The translations under genes were made by a program, and so were the position numbers. The notes beneath the pieces were generated by a model. That model saw nothing but the letters and a program-made list of their open reading frames with translations. It had not been told where the DNA came from and did not search any database. Shown here piece by piece: positions 17,238-26,172 of a DNA stretch of 64,000 bases (within the stretch, counting starts at the first letter, position 1; each line of letters opens with the position of its first letter). The DNA comes from Bradyrhizobium sp. 139. Its GTDB lineage: Bacteria; Pseudomonadota; Alphaproteobacteria; Rhizobiales; Xanthobacteraceae. The DNA lies in the NCBI RefSeq assembly GCF_023074175.1, contig NZ_JADPKS010000154.1, positions 1 through 64,000 of the forward strand. The letters are read 5' to 3'.

Positions 17238-17699
17238 CTAGCCGCCGCGAGCCAGCTGAGCCAGCCGCTCGAGCAGCGCGCGTTGGCCGGCGTTGATCCT
17301 GTCATACGCCTCTTCGATAGTGAACCATTCGGCGCGGTCGACCTCTGGGAAGTGTTGTCGTTTGCCGCTGCGCGGCGGCCATTCGATCTCGAACGTGTTG
17401 CTGCGAATGCTGCGCGTGTCGACGTCGAGCTCGGCCGCGAACGCGGTGACGATCTTGCCGCCGCGCTGCTTGACGCGACCAAGCGCGATCAGCGGCATCG
17501 ACAGCTCTAGTCCAAGCTCCTCGGCAAACTCCCGTCGCGCGGCGATTTCTGCATCGTCCCGGTCGGCATATTCGCCCTTCGGGATCGACCATGCGCCGAG
17601 ATCCTTGTTGCGCCAGAACGGCCCTCCGGGATGAACGAGCAGAACCTCGATTTCCCGGCGCTTCCGATAGGCGATGATCCCGGCGCTCTTCGATGGCAT
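17238..17699 (-). CDS. NUDIX hydrolase
   Basis: 153 residues from the ATG at 17699 (MPSKSAGIIAYR). The NUDIX box reads WSIPKGEYADRDD...AARREFAEELGL, with REFAEELG intact and Asp in place of the first conserved Glu. The domain resembles the small ADP-ribose/dinucleotide-polyphosphate subgroup with a conserved GAWSIPKGE. The frame opens further upstream to 17774, but the extra residues overlap the promoter of the next gene. It is divergently placed against the DUF1236 gene. Confidence 0.9.
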   Translation of the reverse strand: MPSKSAGIIAYRKRREIEVLLVHPGGPFWRNKDLGAWSIPKGEYADRDDAEIAARREFAEELGLELSMPLIALGRVKQRGGKIVTAFAAELDVDTRSIRSNTFEIEWPPRSGKRQHFPEVDRAEWFTIEEAYDRINAGQRALLERLAQLARGG

Positions 17700-17740
17700 C
17701 GCAGGTTCCGCGGCGTCCGTCTTTAGTCCCGGGAAAAAGT

Positions 17741-17765
17741 GGAACGGAGGGTTTTGGCGCCGGTT
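17741..17765 (+). promoter_or_regulatory. Possible EcfG (general stress) promoter
   Basis: GGAAC at 17741-17745, then 16 nt, then GGTT at 17762-17765. The alphaproteobacterial EcfG consensus is GGAAC-N16/17-CGTT, so one base differs. The predicted start lies about 30 nt before the DUF1236 gene. Confidence 0.42.
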
Positions 17766-17803
17766 GATAATCATTGCTTTAACGAGACAGAAGGGAATGG
17801 ATC

Positions 17804-18931
17804 ATGATCCGCCTGTTGGCAACCACCGCATTAGGGCTGGTGCTGGCGAACGCGGCCTTTGGGCAATCGCCAGGCACGAACACGAAGTCTGAGCAGACGC
17901 CGCAATCCCAGTCGAATTCCCCCGCGCCGTCCACCACCTCGCCGTCTGGCGCGGCGCAAACACAGCAGAGCACATCGCAACCGCAGCAATCATCGACACC
18001 GGGAACATCGACGCAGAATACGCAGGCCGCCACACCGTCGTCCGGCTCCGCCAATTCCGGTTCCGGCACCTCCAATGCTGCCAACAGCGCGGACACGGCT
18101 TCGCGGCCGCAGAGCGGTACGGCAAACTCGAATGCGGCCGGCAATCAGCCTGCGTCTCCGCAGGGCGTCAACCCGCCGGCGGCGAACACGAACCAGGCGC
18201 AGGATCGTGCCAATCCGCCATCGACCAACACCGGTCAGGCCCAGCAGGCCCCCGCTGCATCTGGAACCAACCAGGCGCAGCAGACGCCGAATGCGTCGGG
18301 TGGCAATCAGGCGCAGGGCGAGCGGACCGGGACCGATGCGCAGGCTGCCGCCCGCACCGACGTCAACCTCAACAAGCAGCAGGAGACCAAGATCAGCGCG
18401 TCAATTTCTCACCTCAACGTGCGGCCGCTGACCAATGTCAAGTTCTCCCTGAATGTCGGCACCGTGGTGCCGCGCGACATCCAGCTATCGACGCTGCCGC
18501 CCGATGTGGTCGAGATCGTGCCGCAATATCGCGGCTATAGCTTTGCGCTGGTGAAGAATGAGATCGTCGTGGTCGATCCGGCGACCTACAAGATCGTGAC
18601 GGTGCTGCCGTACTCGGGGCGGTCCACCGCAACAACGACGACGACGCGCGAGCGCAGCGCCAGCAAGTTCTCGGATCGCGATCGCGAGGTGATCCGCAAG
18701 CACGCGAAAACCCGCAGCGAGGCACGGAGCGAGGGGCGGACCACCGGCAGCACCGCGCGGACCGAGATCCATGTCGGTGACCGCGTCCCTGAGAGTGTCG
18801 AGGTCGAGGAATTCCCGGGCACCGTCTACCAGGACGCGCCCGCTCTGCGCGACTACCGCTATATCCATCGCGATACGCGGACCTATGTCATCGAGCCTCG
18901 CGAACGTCGTGTGATCGAGGAGCTCGACTAG
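17804..18931 (+). CDS. Exported DUF1236 protein with disordered N-terminal half
   Basis: 375 residues with GGGAATGG-type spacing before the ATG. A signal peptide ends near NAAFGQ. Residues ~22-175 are a disordered Gln/Asn/Ser/Thr/Pro-rich region with repeated NQAQ and TNQAQQ units. Two copies of the DUF1236 pattern follow: LPPDVVEIVPQYRGYSFALV...VDPATYKIV, and later VEVEEFPGTVYQDAP...YRYIHRDTRTYVIEP. The second half is presumed periplasmic and attached to the envelope. The family's role is unknown. The possible stress promoter upstream fits a stationary-phase or stress function. Confidence 0.85.
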   Translation: MIRLLATTALGLVLANAAFGQSPGTNTKSEQTPQSQSNSPAPSTTSPSGAAQTQQSTSQPQQSSTPGTSTQNTQAATPSSGSANSGSGTSNAANSADTASRPQSGTANSNAAGNQPASPQGVNPPAANTNQAQDRANPPSTNTGQAQQAPAASGTNQAQQTPNASGGNQAQGERTGTDAQAAARTDVNLNKQQETKISASISHLNVRPLTNVKFSLNVGTVVPRDIQLSTLPPDVVEIVPQYRGYSFALVKNEIVVVDPATYKIVTVLPYSGRSTATTTTTRERSASKFSDRDREVIRKHAKTRSEARSEGRTTGSTARTEIHVGDRVPESVEVEEFPGTVYQDAPALRDYRYIHRDTRTYVIEPRERRVIEELD

Positions 18932-18941
18932 TTCACAGTCC

Positions 18942-18973
18942 ATCGGAAGTCGCTCCATCGGGCGACTTCCGAT
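18942..18973. terminator. Bidirectional stem-loop between convergent genes
   Basis: ATCGGAAGTCGC (18942-18953) pairs perfectly with GCGACTTCCGAT (18962-18973) around an 8-nt loop. It sits between the stops of the DUF1236 gene and the convergent lytic transglycosylase gene. The T-run is short (TTTG), so termination strength is uncertain. Confidence 0.6.
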
Positions 18974-18980
18974 TTGAGCA

Positions 18981-19943
18981 TCAGCCTGAAGATCGTTCGC
19001 GCGCGGCGAAGCGGATGGCACGGGCCTTCGCGCTCTTTCCGGTCGCGCGCGCCGCAGTCATGCTGCGCGCCTTGTGGTGAGCAGAAGCGCCGTGCCGGAG
19101 CAAGGACGCGAACCTCTTGGGCGCACGGGTTGTCGCGAGCCGTGCCGCCAGCTGCTCGGCCTTGCGAACGATGGCGGCAGCGGAGGGTGTCAGGTTCACT
19201 GGAACCCAGGCGACGTCTTTCGTCTTGGACAGGCTGCCGATGCCCTCGCATGGCGCTTCGCGCGGCAGATCGATCCGGATCGCAAGCGCTTCCGCGCGCT
19301 CGGTCCAGTCCTCGGCCTTGGTGCCGGTGATGATGCGGACATAGTCGCGCGTCTCGCGCGGCAGCTCGCTTTCCCTGGCAAGCCACTTCTGGATGCGCCC
19401 AGGGCCTGCGTTGTACGCGGCCGCGGCAAGGCCGAGATTGCCGAAATCGTCGCGGAGCTTGCGCAGGAATCTGGCTGACGCCGGCAGCGCCTTCATCGCA
19501 TCGAAGGGATCGTCGAGCCCGACTTCGGCGGCCGTCTCCGGCATGAATTGCGCAACACCTTGAGCACCAGCCTGGCTGACCTCGTTGGATTTGAAGCGGC
19601 TCTCCTGCCAGATCAAACGCGCGAAGAACGGCACCGGAATGCCGCTCGCCTCGGCGGCTTCGCGAAGCGCGTGGCAGAATCGGTCGGTCGGCGAAACCGG
19701 CGCCTGCGCGACAGGTTCGACCGCACGTGGCGGCTCGGGTATCTCCTCATAGGCCGCGCGCGCATTGGTGAGCTCGATGGCCTGCACGCTTGCAAGGAAG
19801 AGCTCGACCACCGGAACGAGTGGCGAGGCTCGAGTGTTTTGAAGAACGGCGTGGTCGGAAGTTGATGTTTGCCGGGACGCCGACGGATCGAGGTCGCACA
19901 TCAGAATCAGAAACGCGGCGCAAGCCGCGATGATAAATCGCAT
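18981..19943 (-). CDS. Lytic transglycosylase (SLT domain)
   Basis: 320 residues from ATG 19943, where a signal peptide begins (MRFIIAACAAFLILMCDLDPSA). The SLT domain occupies roughly residues 90-200: IWQESRFKSNEVSQAGAQG carries the catalytic glutamate, followed by QFMPETA and AAAYNAGPGRIQKWL. The C-terminal ~100 residues are basic and alanine-rich, probably wall- or nucleic-acid-like contact. It cleaves peptidoglycan glycan strands in the periplasm. Divergent, with ~180 bp, from an L,D-transpeptidase gene, so the pair may be co-regulated. Confidence 0.9.
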   Translation of the reverse strand: MRFIIAACAAFLILMCDLDPSASRQTSTSDHAVLQNTRASPLVPVVELFLASVQAIELTNARAAYEEIPEPPRAVEPVAQAPVSPTDRFCHALREAAEASGIPVPFFARLIWQESRFKSNEVSQAGAQGVAQFMPETAAEVGLDDPFDAMKALPASARFLRKLRDDFGNLGLAAAAYNAGPGRIQKWLARESELPRETRDYVRIITGTKAEDWTERAEALAIRIDLPREAPCEGIGSLSKTKDVAWVPVNLTPSAAAIVRKAEQLAARLATTRAPKRFASLLRHGASAHHKARSMTAARATGKSAKARAIRFAARERSSG

Positions 19944-20122
19944 TGCGTGGACAACCTCGAACTGTGGGATGAACGGCCAGCGATGCGCCGGCGACAAGGA
20001 GTTCTTAACCGTCCGATTGCGGCAAAGCTGCGGTCTCGCCGGTTCCGCCGGTGTTACTACGGGGTTCCCGAAATGAAACTTCCAGCGGTGTTGCGGGGGC
20101 GCGCGAACGAGGTCGTACGAAG

Positions 20123-21157
20123 ATGATGCGGTTGATGCTTGGCGCGGTGATTTCACTGGGGCTGATCTGCCCGGCGCTTGCCGGCAATCTCGATGCAGCA
20201 GCAGTGAATGACGCTGCCCGTCCGGCAAAGCAGCCGGCGACCGACAAGCTCGACGCATCCATCGTGAAGCTTCAAATCCTGCTCGATCGTGCGCAATTCT
20301 CGCCCGGCGAGATCGATGGCAAGCACGGCGAGAATGCGCAGAAGGCGCTGAAAGCATATGCCGAGCAGAATGGAATCTCATCCGACAAGGTGATCGCGCC
20401 CGAGCTTTGGGACAAGCTGGCCGCCGCGAGCGAAGGTCCCATTATCGTCGACTACACGATCACCGACGCCGATGTGAAGGGGCCGTTCCTGAAGGAATTG
20501 CCGGCCAGGCTCGATGACATGAAATCGCTAAAGGCGCTGAGCTACACCAGCGCCCGCGAAGGGCTCGCGGAGAAATTCCATATGAGCGAAGATCTGCTCA
20601 AGGCACTCAATCCCGGCAAGGCCTTCGACAGGGCCGGGGAGACGATCGCAGTTGCGAATGTTTCGGCACCGCGAGAGCTGCCGCGCATTGCCCGGCTTGA
20701 GATCGACAAGAAGAACGGGACATTGAAGGCGTTTGATGGCGCCGATCGCTTGGTCGCGTTCTATCCGGCGTCAATCGGCAGTCCGGATCGGCCGACGCCG
20801 AGCGGGACGCTCAAGGTCGCCTCGACCAATGACAAGCCGACCTATCGTTATAATCCCGACTACAAGTTCGACAGCGTCAAATCCAGAAGACCGTTCGACG
20901 TCAAGCCGGGGCCGAACAATCCGGTTGGGGCGTACTGGATCGGCCTGTCCGCTCAGGGCTACGGCATCCACGGAACGGCGGAGCCCGGCAAGGTCAGCAA
21001 GTCGGCATCCCATGGCTGCATCAGGCTGACGAACTGGGACGTCCGCAGGTTGGGCGAAAACGTCAAGCGCGGCACCGCGGTGGTCTTTCTCGATGCGCCG
21101 ACGGAATCCTCCTCGAGGCGGCAGGGGAAGCCGGCCGCAGAGCGGACCTCGAATTAA
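20123..21157 (+). CDS. L,D-transpeptidase with peptidoglycan-binding domain
   Basis: 344 residues from ATG 20123 (or 20126). A signal peptide (LMLGAVISLGLICPALAG) is followed by a PG-binding-1-like helical domain (LLDRAQFSPGEIDGKHG). A LysM-like segment (LAEKFHMSEDLLKALNPG) and a C-terminal YkuD domain come next. The catalytic motif is HG then SASHGCIRLTNWDV, with the nucleophilic cysteine. It would make 3-3 crosslinks or attach proteins to peptidoglycan in the periplasm. The wide divergent spacer to the lytic transglycosylase gene would hold both promoters. Confidence 0.93.
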   Translation: MMRLMLGAVISLGLICPALAGNLDAAAVNDAARPAKQPATDKLDASIVKLQILLDRAQFSPGEIDGKHGENAQKALKAYAEQNGISSDKVIAPELWDKLAAASEGPIIVDYTITDADVKGPFLKELPARLDDMKSLKALSYTSAREGLAEKFHMSEDLLKALNPGKAFDRAGETIAVANVSAPRELPRIARLEIDKKNGTLKAFDGADRLVAFYPASIGSPDRPTPSGTLKVASTNDKPTYRYNPDYKFDSVKSRRPFDVKPGPNNPVGAYWIGLSAQGYGIHGTAEPGKVSKSASHGCIRLTNWDVRRLGENVKRGTAVVFLDAPTESSSRRQGKPAAERTSN

Positions 21158-21289
21158 TCCGTGGGAAAGTCCTTGCGCATCGCGATCTCGGCGGCATCGC
21201 CGGGCGAAAGTACGGCCTGCGCGAAGGCCGCTTGCGGCCTCGTCATGATGTCGTAGCGCGAGATGCGCTTGTTAAAGAATTGGTTCAAA

Positions 21290-22147
21290 TCAGCCGGCAA
21301 CGAAGGCGAGCAGGGTGCCGTTGGCCTTGGCCGGCGGCACGCAGATCGCCGCCCCACTGCGCAACGCTGCCGAACCCAGCGCCTTCTCGGTGGCGGCGAG
21401 ATCGCCGCTGACGAGGACGAGGGCCGCGCCGCCGCGCTCGGAAAGACCTGCGAGCGGCACACCGGGATAGCGTTTGCCGAGCTGGTCCAGCGTCAAATAG
21501 ACGAAGTCGGCGCGGTCGCCGCCGGACGGCACGATCACCGCGCCGTCGGCCTCGACCTTCGGCTCGCGGTCGATCAGCCGGCCCAGATGCGCCGCTTCCT
21601 TCGCGGGCTCCGGCGTTGCGATCAATGTCTGCTTGATGCGCCTCGCCGCATTGACATGCTGCATCAGCTCGGGAAGCCACACGGTCTCGCGGGTCTTGTG
21701 CTGGCAGGCGAAGATGCGCACGCCGCCGGGTGCTTCCGCGGTCGGCCACATGAAGGTGCGGAATTTTGCCGCCGACACGGTCCCGTTCGGCAGCGTCACC
21801 GGCCGTTCGAAATCGGTCGGGCCGATCGGCTCCAGGCCGCGTGCGCGGATTTCCTCCGCGCCGGCGGCGGAATCGACCGCGGTGAAGGCGATGCGCTCGA
21901 TGCCTTCGCCGTGTTTGTCGAGGAAGGCGCGGGCGGGCACGTTGTGCTCGGTCGCAGCCAGCACGCCGAGCAGCTCCATGTAGTCCGGGTCGAGCATGAT
22001 GGTGTAGTTGCCGGTGCCCATATGTGCGCTGTGGGTGCCGCGCGGCGAGACGGTGAAGCCGAGCTGCCGGTAATTCTCGGCGGCCTTGTCGAGGTCCTGA
22101 ACCATGACCACAGCGTGGTCGATACCGATGACGTTCTTGAGGGCCAC
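21290..22147 (-). CDS. Glyoxalase-like (VOC, DUF-type) protein
   Basis: 285 residues from a GTG at 22147 with GGGGAAAG upstream; longer starts exist (ATG 22189). Residues 4-20 (KNVIGIDHAVVMVQDLDKA) begin a large glyoxalase-like domain, followed by YMELLGV and GVRIFACQHKTRETVW, as in the 280-290-residue VOC proteins common in Bradyrhizobium. Metal ligands are less clear than in small VOC enzymes and catalytic activity is unproven. The gene is preceded on this strand by PuuD; a stem-loop separates them. Confidence 0.8.
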   Translation of the reverse strand: MALKNVIGIDHAVVMVQDLDKAAENYRQLGFTVSPRGTHSAHMGTGNYTIMLDPDYMELLGVLAATEHNVPARAFLDKHGEGIERIAFTAVDSAAGAEEIRARGLEPIGPTDFERPVTLPNGTVSAAKFRTFMWPTAEAPGGVRIFACQHKTRETVWLPELMQHVNAARRIKQTLIATPEPAKEAAHLGRLIDREPKVEADGAVIVPSGGDRADFVYLTLDQLGKRYPGVPLAGLSERGGAALVLVSGDLAATEKALGSAALRSGAAICVPPAKANGTLLAFVAG

Positions 22148-22252
22148 TGTTCTTTCCCCGCGACGAATATAACTGACTTGGGACCGCATGAGCGGTCGCC
22201 GGTCCTGTCTACGCCGGATCAATCGTCAAGTCATTTTCAAATCTCGCGAAAT

Positions 22253-22269
22253 GCGGAATTTCATTCCGC
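22253..22269. promoter_or_regulatory. Palindrome GCGGAAT-N3-ATTCCGC
   Basis: Perfect 7-bp arms (22253-22259, 22263-22269) within a larger imperfect TTTCGCGGAATGAAATTCCG symmetry. It lies 27 bp downstream of the PuuD stop, so it may be a weak terminator, and ~105 bp upstream of the glyoxalase-like gene start, so it may be an IclR/GntR-type operator. The sequence cannot decide. Confidence 0.4.
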
Positions 22270-22295
22270 GAAACGCACCATCGCGCGCGACGGCG

Positions 22296-23486
22296 TCAGC
22301 GCGCCTGCTCGATATAGGCGGCGAGGATGGCGCGCTCCTCGCTGGTCATCTCGGTGATGTTGCCCGGCGGCATCGCATTGGACCAGGCCGCCACGCGGCC
22401 GATCAGGCGAATGTTGCGATGGATGTGCTCGGGCGCGTCGAGCAGGATGCCCTTTGGCGCGGTCACGATGCCGGCCCAGACCGGCTCGGCCGCATGGCAC
22501 ATGCTGCAACGGGACGTCACGATCTCCTCGACATTGGCGAGCGTCGGCTGCGCCGCCGGCGCGCTTGTCTTCACCTCGCGCGGGCCGGCCGCGGAGAGGA
22601 AGAGGATCGCGATCACGCCAGCTGCGGCCATCCCCCAGACCCACCATGGCGATTTGCGCCCCGCATGCCGCTCGTTGAAGAAGTGGCGGATCACGGGGCC
22701 GAGCGCCAGAATGATCGCAACGATAATCCAATTGAAGCGCGTCGCGTAGAGCAGGGGATAGTGGTTGCTGATCATCAGCACGACGACCGGCAAGGTCAAG
22801 TAGTTGTTGTGGACCGAGCGCTCCTTGCTGGTCTTGCCGAGCTTCGGATCGGGCGCCTGCCTCGCGATCAGCGCTGCCACGATCTTCTTCTGGTTCGGGA
22901 TGATGACCGCAAACACGTTGGCGACCATGATGGTGCCGATGATCGCCCCAATCTGGTTGAAGGCGCCGCGGCCGCTCAGAACATGCGTGAACGCGTAAGT
23001 GAGCGCGACGAGGAATAGATAGCCGCCGATGGCAAAGGGCAACTCGCGCTGCGCAAGCCCGGAGCGGCAGGCGGCCTCGTAGAGCAGCCATGCCAGCGCC
23101 AGGCTAGCGAAGCTGAACAGTCCGGCCTGGACCGGCGTCAGATCGAGGATCGACCTGTCGACCAGGAACAATTCGGCATCGAGATAGTACACCACCACCA
23201 TCAGCGCGAAGCCGGACAGCCAGGTGGTGTAGGCCTCCCATTTGAACCAGGTCAGCTCCTCCGGCATCTGGCTCGGGGCCACCAGATATTTCATGATCCG
23301 ATAGAAGCCGCCGCCATGGACCTGCCAGGCTTCGCCCTGCACGCCATCCGGCAGGTCAGTCTTCGGCTTCAGGCTGAGATCGAGGGCGATGAAGTAGAAG
23401 GAACTGCCGATCCAGGCGATCGCCGCCACCACGTGCAGCCAGCGCAGCAGCAGGCTCGCCCATTCCGATATGATGGATCCCCACAT
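22296..23486 (-). CDS. puuD: PuuD-type membrane urate hydroxylase with cytochrome c domain
   Basis: 396 residues from ATG 23486 (MWGSIISEWASLLLRWLHVV) with GGGAAG upstream. About eight membrane segments make up the N-terminal DUF989-like domain (LHVVAAIAWIGSSFYFIALD, HGGGFYRIMKY, WFKWEAYTTWLSGF). After a final segment, a cytochrome c motif CSMCH and a Met ligand region (NAMPPGN) follow. Known members oxidise urate to 5-hydroxyisourate and pass electrons to the cytochrome. The rest of the ureide pathway is not adjacent. Divergent from a PQQ-type dehydrogenase, whose electrons could share the same carriers. Confidence 0.85.
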   Translation of the reverse strand: MWGSIISEWASLLLRWLHVVAAIAWIGSSFYFIALDLSLKPKTDLPDGVQGEAWQVHGGGFYRIMKYLVAPSQMPEELTWFKWEAYTTWLSGFALMVVVYYLDAELFLVDRSILDLTPVQAGLFSFASLALAWLLYEAACRSGLAQRELPFAIGGYLFLVALTYAFTHVLSGRGAFNQIGAIIGTIMVANVFAVIIPNQKKIVAALIARQAPDPKLGKTSKERSVHNNYLTLPVVVLMISNHYPLLYATRFNWIIVAIILALGPVIRHFFNERHAGRKSPWWVWGMAAAGVIAILFLSAAGPREVKTSAPAAQPTLANVEEIVTSRCSMCHAAEPVWAGIVTAPKGILLDAPEHIHRNIRLIGRVAAWSNAMPPGNITEMTSEERAILAAYIEQAR

Positions 23487-23722
23487 GATCTTCCCATCAG
23501 TTACGACGGCGATGCCGCAGCTTTGATGACCGCAACCGGCGGCCGCGCCCTTACAATGTGTCGCACCGATCTGCCGCATTTTCCAGTACGATGGGCTGCG
23601 GCTGATGCACATCGTGCGGGCATGAGCTGACGTGGGATTCGGCAGGTGTTTGACCTGTCGCAGAACGTTTGGGGGGTCGATCGCGTTGTCGCTCGACACA
23701 TGCAGGCCGGGAGGAAGACGAC

Positions 23723-25063
23723 GTGAAGAACAGGATTTCGACCACGGCCATGGCGGCGGGGTTGCTGGTCGCTGTTGCAGCCGGCGCGCAGGCGGAGCCG
23801 GTGCTGCAAGGAAAGGACGCTTACGGCGATTGGCAGGCCGACAAGCCCGGCACGGTCAGGCTGATCCGACCGCAGGATCTGGTCAGGCCGGGCGCCACCC
23901 GGTCGGTCGCGAGCTTCTCGCGTGTGGGGCCGCGTCCGCCGGAGGCCGCGCTGCACGTGCCGGCAGGCTTCAAAGTCGAACTGTTCGCCGAAGGCTTGCG
24001 CGCTCCACGCGTCGTGAGGGTTGCGCCGAACGGCGATGTTTTCGTCGCGGAGACGCGGGCCGGCAACATCCGCGTGCTGCGCGCCGGCGAGGGCGGCAAG
24101 GCCGCGACCAACGAGGTGTTTGCCAGTGGACTGAGGCAGCCGTTCGGCATCGCTTTCTTCCCGAATGGCGACAATCCGCAATGGGTCTACGTCGCCAACA
24201 CCGACAGCGTCGTTCGCTTCCCCTATCAGGCCGGCGACCTCAAGCCGCGCGGCAAGGCCGAGACGATCGTCGCGAGCCTGCCACATGACGGCGGCCATTC
24301 CACCCGCGATATCGTCTTCACGCCTGACAACAAGCGCATGCTGGTGTCGGTCGGCTCGCTCAGCAACGCCGCCGAGGGCATGGGCACGCCGCCGGGCGGA
24401 TTGGAGGCGTGGTCAAAAGCGCAACCGCTCGGCGCTGCCTGGGCGAGCGAGACCGAGCGCGCCACCGTCCTTGTCTTCAATCCTGAAGGCAAGGAGCGGA
24501 AGATCTACGCCAGCGGAATCCGCAATTGCGTCGGCCTTGCGATCCAGCCGCAGACCGGTCTGCCCTGGTGCTCGACCAACGAGCGCGACGGTCTCGGCGA
24601 CGATCTCGTGCCCGACTACGTGACGAGCGTGAAGGAAGGCGCGTTCTACGGCTGGCCCTGGTTCTATATCGGCGGCAACGAGGACCCGCGCCACGCCGGC
24701 GGACGCCCGGACCTCAAGGACAAGGTGACGGTGCCTGACGTGCTGGTGCAGCCGCACTCGGCCTCGCTGGGCATGACCTTCTATCAGGGCACGCAGTTTC
24801 CGGCCGAGTACCAGGGCGACGCCTTCGCCGCCGAGCACGGCTCCTGGAACAGGTCCAAGCGCACCGGCTACAAGGTGATCCGCATCCGGATGAAGGACGG
24901 CAAGCCGACGGGAGAGTACGAGGATTTCGTCACGGGGTTTGTGGTGAGCGACACGGAGGTGTGGGGAAGGCCAGTGGGAGTAGCCGTGGCGAAGGATGGA
25001 TCGCTGCTGGTGTCGGAAGATGGCAACGGCACGATCTGGCGGGTGACGAGCGTGCCGCGATGA
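23723..25063 (+). CDS. PQQ-dependent sugar (sorbosone-type) dehydrogenase
   Basis: 446 residues from a GTG at 23723 with GGGAGGAAG upstream and a following signal peptide (STTAMAAGLLVAVAAGAQAE). Six-bladed propeller signatures are visible: LPHDGGHSTRD, NPEGKERKIYASGIRN, GLPWCSTNERDGLGDDLVPDY, EHGSWNRSKRTGYKV and the closing DGSLLVSEDGNGTIWRV. The family oxidises aldose or sorbosone in the periplasm with PQQ and passes electrons to a c-type cytochrome. No dedicated cytochrome gene is attached. Confidence 0.88.
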   Translation: MKNRISTTAMAAGLLVAVAAGAQAEPVLQGKDAYGDWQADKPGTVRLIRPQDLVRPGATRSVASFSRVGPRPPEAALHVPAGFKVELFAEGLRAPRVVRVAPNGDVFVAETRAGNIRVLRAGEGGKAATNEVFASGLRQPFGIAFFPNGDNPQWVYVANTDSVVRFPYQAGDLKPRGKAETIVASLPHDGGHSTRDIVFTPDNKRMLVSVGSLSNAAEGMGTPPGGLEAWSKAQPLGAAWASETERATVLVFNPEGKERKIYASGIRNCVGLAIQPQTGLPWCSTNERDGLGDDLVPDYVTSVKEGAFYGWPWFYIGGNEDPRHAGGRPDLKDKVTVPDVLVQPHSASLGMTFYQGTQFPAEYQGDAFAAEHGSWNRSKRTGYKVIRIRMKDGKPTGEYEDFVTGFVVSDTEVWGRPVGVAVAKDGSLLVSEDGNGTIWRVTSVPR

Positions 25064-25070
25064 AGGTGTA

Positions 25071-25093
25071 CCTTCTCCCACAAGGGGAGAAGG
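25071..25093. terminator. Stem-loop after sugar dehydrogenase gene
   Basis: CCTTCTCC (25071-25078) pairs with GGAGAAGG (25086-25093) around CACAAGG, 7 bp after the dehydrogenase stop and 25 bp before the stop of the convergent SDR gene. Also a known repeat-like sequence in rhizobia. No T-run follows. Confidence 0.55.
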
Positions 25094-25117
25094 AAAAGGG
25101 CACCGCGCTCGCGTCGC

Positions 25118-25918
25118 CTATCCCCGTCGCACACTCGCCCCGCCATCCACCGGCAGCGTCACGCCCGTGATGAAGTTCGCTTCATCCGACGCCAGGAACA
25201 GCGCGGCGTTCGCGACATCCCAACCTGTGCCCATCTTCTTGCGCAGCGGCACCTTGCTGTCGCGCTCGGCTTCGACCTCGGCGCGGGTCTTGTGCCATTC
25301 GCGGGCGCGGGTGTCGACAGCCATCGGCGTGTTCATCAGGCCCGGCAGGATGACGTTGGCGCGGATGCCGTATTCGGCGTTCTGGTACGCGAGCTGTTCG
25401 GTGAAGGCGATCATCGCCGATTTCGTCGCCTTGTAGGCGACGTAGGGATAGGTCGTGATCGCCGCCATCGAGGAGATGTTGATGATAGCGCCGCTTCTTT
25501 GCGCGCGCATGATCGGAATGACTTCTTTGGCCGCCAGGATGCAGCTCTTCAGATTGATGGCGACGACGCGGTCGAATGCCTCCTCGGTGATTTGAAGCAG
25601 TTCGGCATCGCCGCCGGACAGGCTGACACCGACATTGTTGTGCAGCACGTCGATCCGTCCCCAGCGCGCCTGCGCATCCGCCACCATGGCCTTGAGGTCG
25701 GCGGAGCTGGTCACGTCGGCCTTGAAGGCGGCGGCGGTGCCTTGCTTGTCCGCGATCATCGCGACGGTTTCCTGCGCCGATTCCAGGTGGTGATCGACGC
25801 ACAGCACTTTGGCACCCTCGCGGGCGAAGGTCAGCGCGGTGGCACGGCCATTGCCCATGCCTTCGCCGGGACTCTGGCCGGCGCCGACCACGATGGCAAT
25901 CTTGTCGGCGAGACGCAT
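25118..25918 (-). CDS. SDR family oxidoreductase
   Basis: 266 residues from ATG 25918 with GGGAGAAAACG upstream. The cofactor motif appears as GAGQSPGEGMGNGRA (a variant of TGxxxGxG with an insert), NNVG, then catalytic Ser (INISSM), Tyr and Lys (YVAYKATKSA), and the C-terminal ITGVTLPVDGGAS. A classical dehydrogenase of NAD(P)H type; substrate unknown. It is divergent from the cyo operon. Confidence 0.92.
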   Translation of the reverse strand: MRLADKIAIVVGAGQSPGEGMGNGRATALTFAREGAKVLCVDHHLESAQETVAMIADKQGTAAAFKADVTSSADLKAMVADAQARWGRIDVLHNNVGVSLSGGDAELLQITEEAFDRVVAINLKSCILAAKEVIPIMRAQRSGAIINISSMAAITTYPYVAYKATKSAMIAFTEQLAYQNAEYGIRANVILPGLMNTPMAVDTRAREWHKTRAEVEAERDSKVPLRKKMGTGWDVANAALFLASDEANFITGVTLPVDGGASVRRG

Positions 25919-26172
25919 GACGTTTTCTCCCTGCTTTTTCATTACGATAGCACGCGCTAGGCGCGGCAGAAGAGTGATCGCTCGCAGAGTGGTCGCGTTC
26001 GGTGCACGCCGTCCCGCCGAACATGCATGGCTCCTTTGCCTTGAGGAAAGTGCGTGCATCCGCAGGGGCCTGCTGCTGCGCAGGAACCGACCTCCTGCAA
26101 CTCCGTTTGCTGCCGGGGCGTTTTTCGCGTTACGCTCTCCTTCGGGGCTTCCCAATCGACAGTGGCCTGCCG

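Noticed and set aside
21154..21250. Short minus-strand frame ending SPGDAAEIAMRKDFPTD
   Set aside because: Only 30 codons, no ribosome binding site and shared stop bases with the transpeptidase gene; could be a fragment, but cannot be supported.
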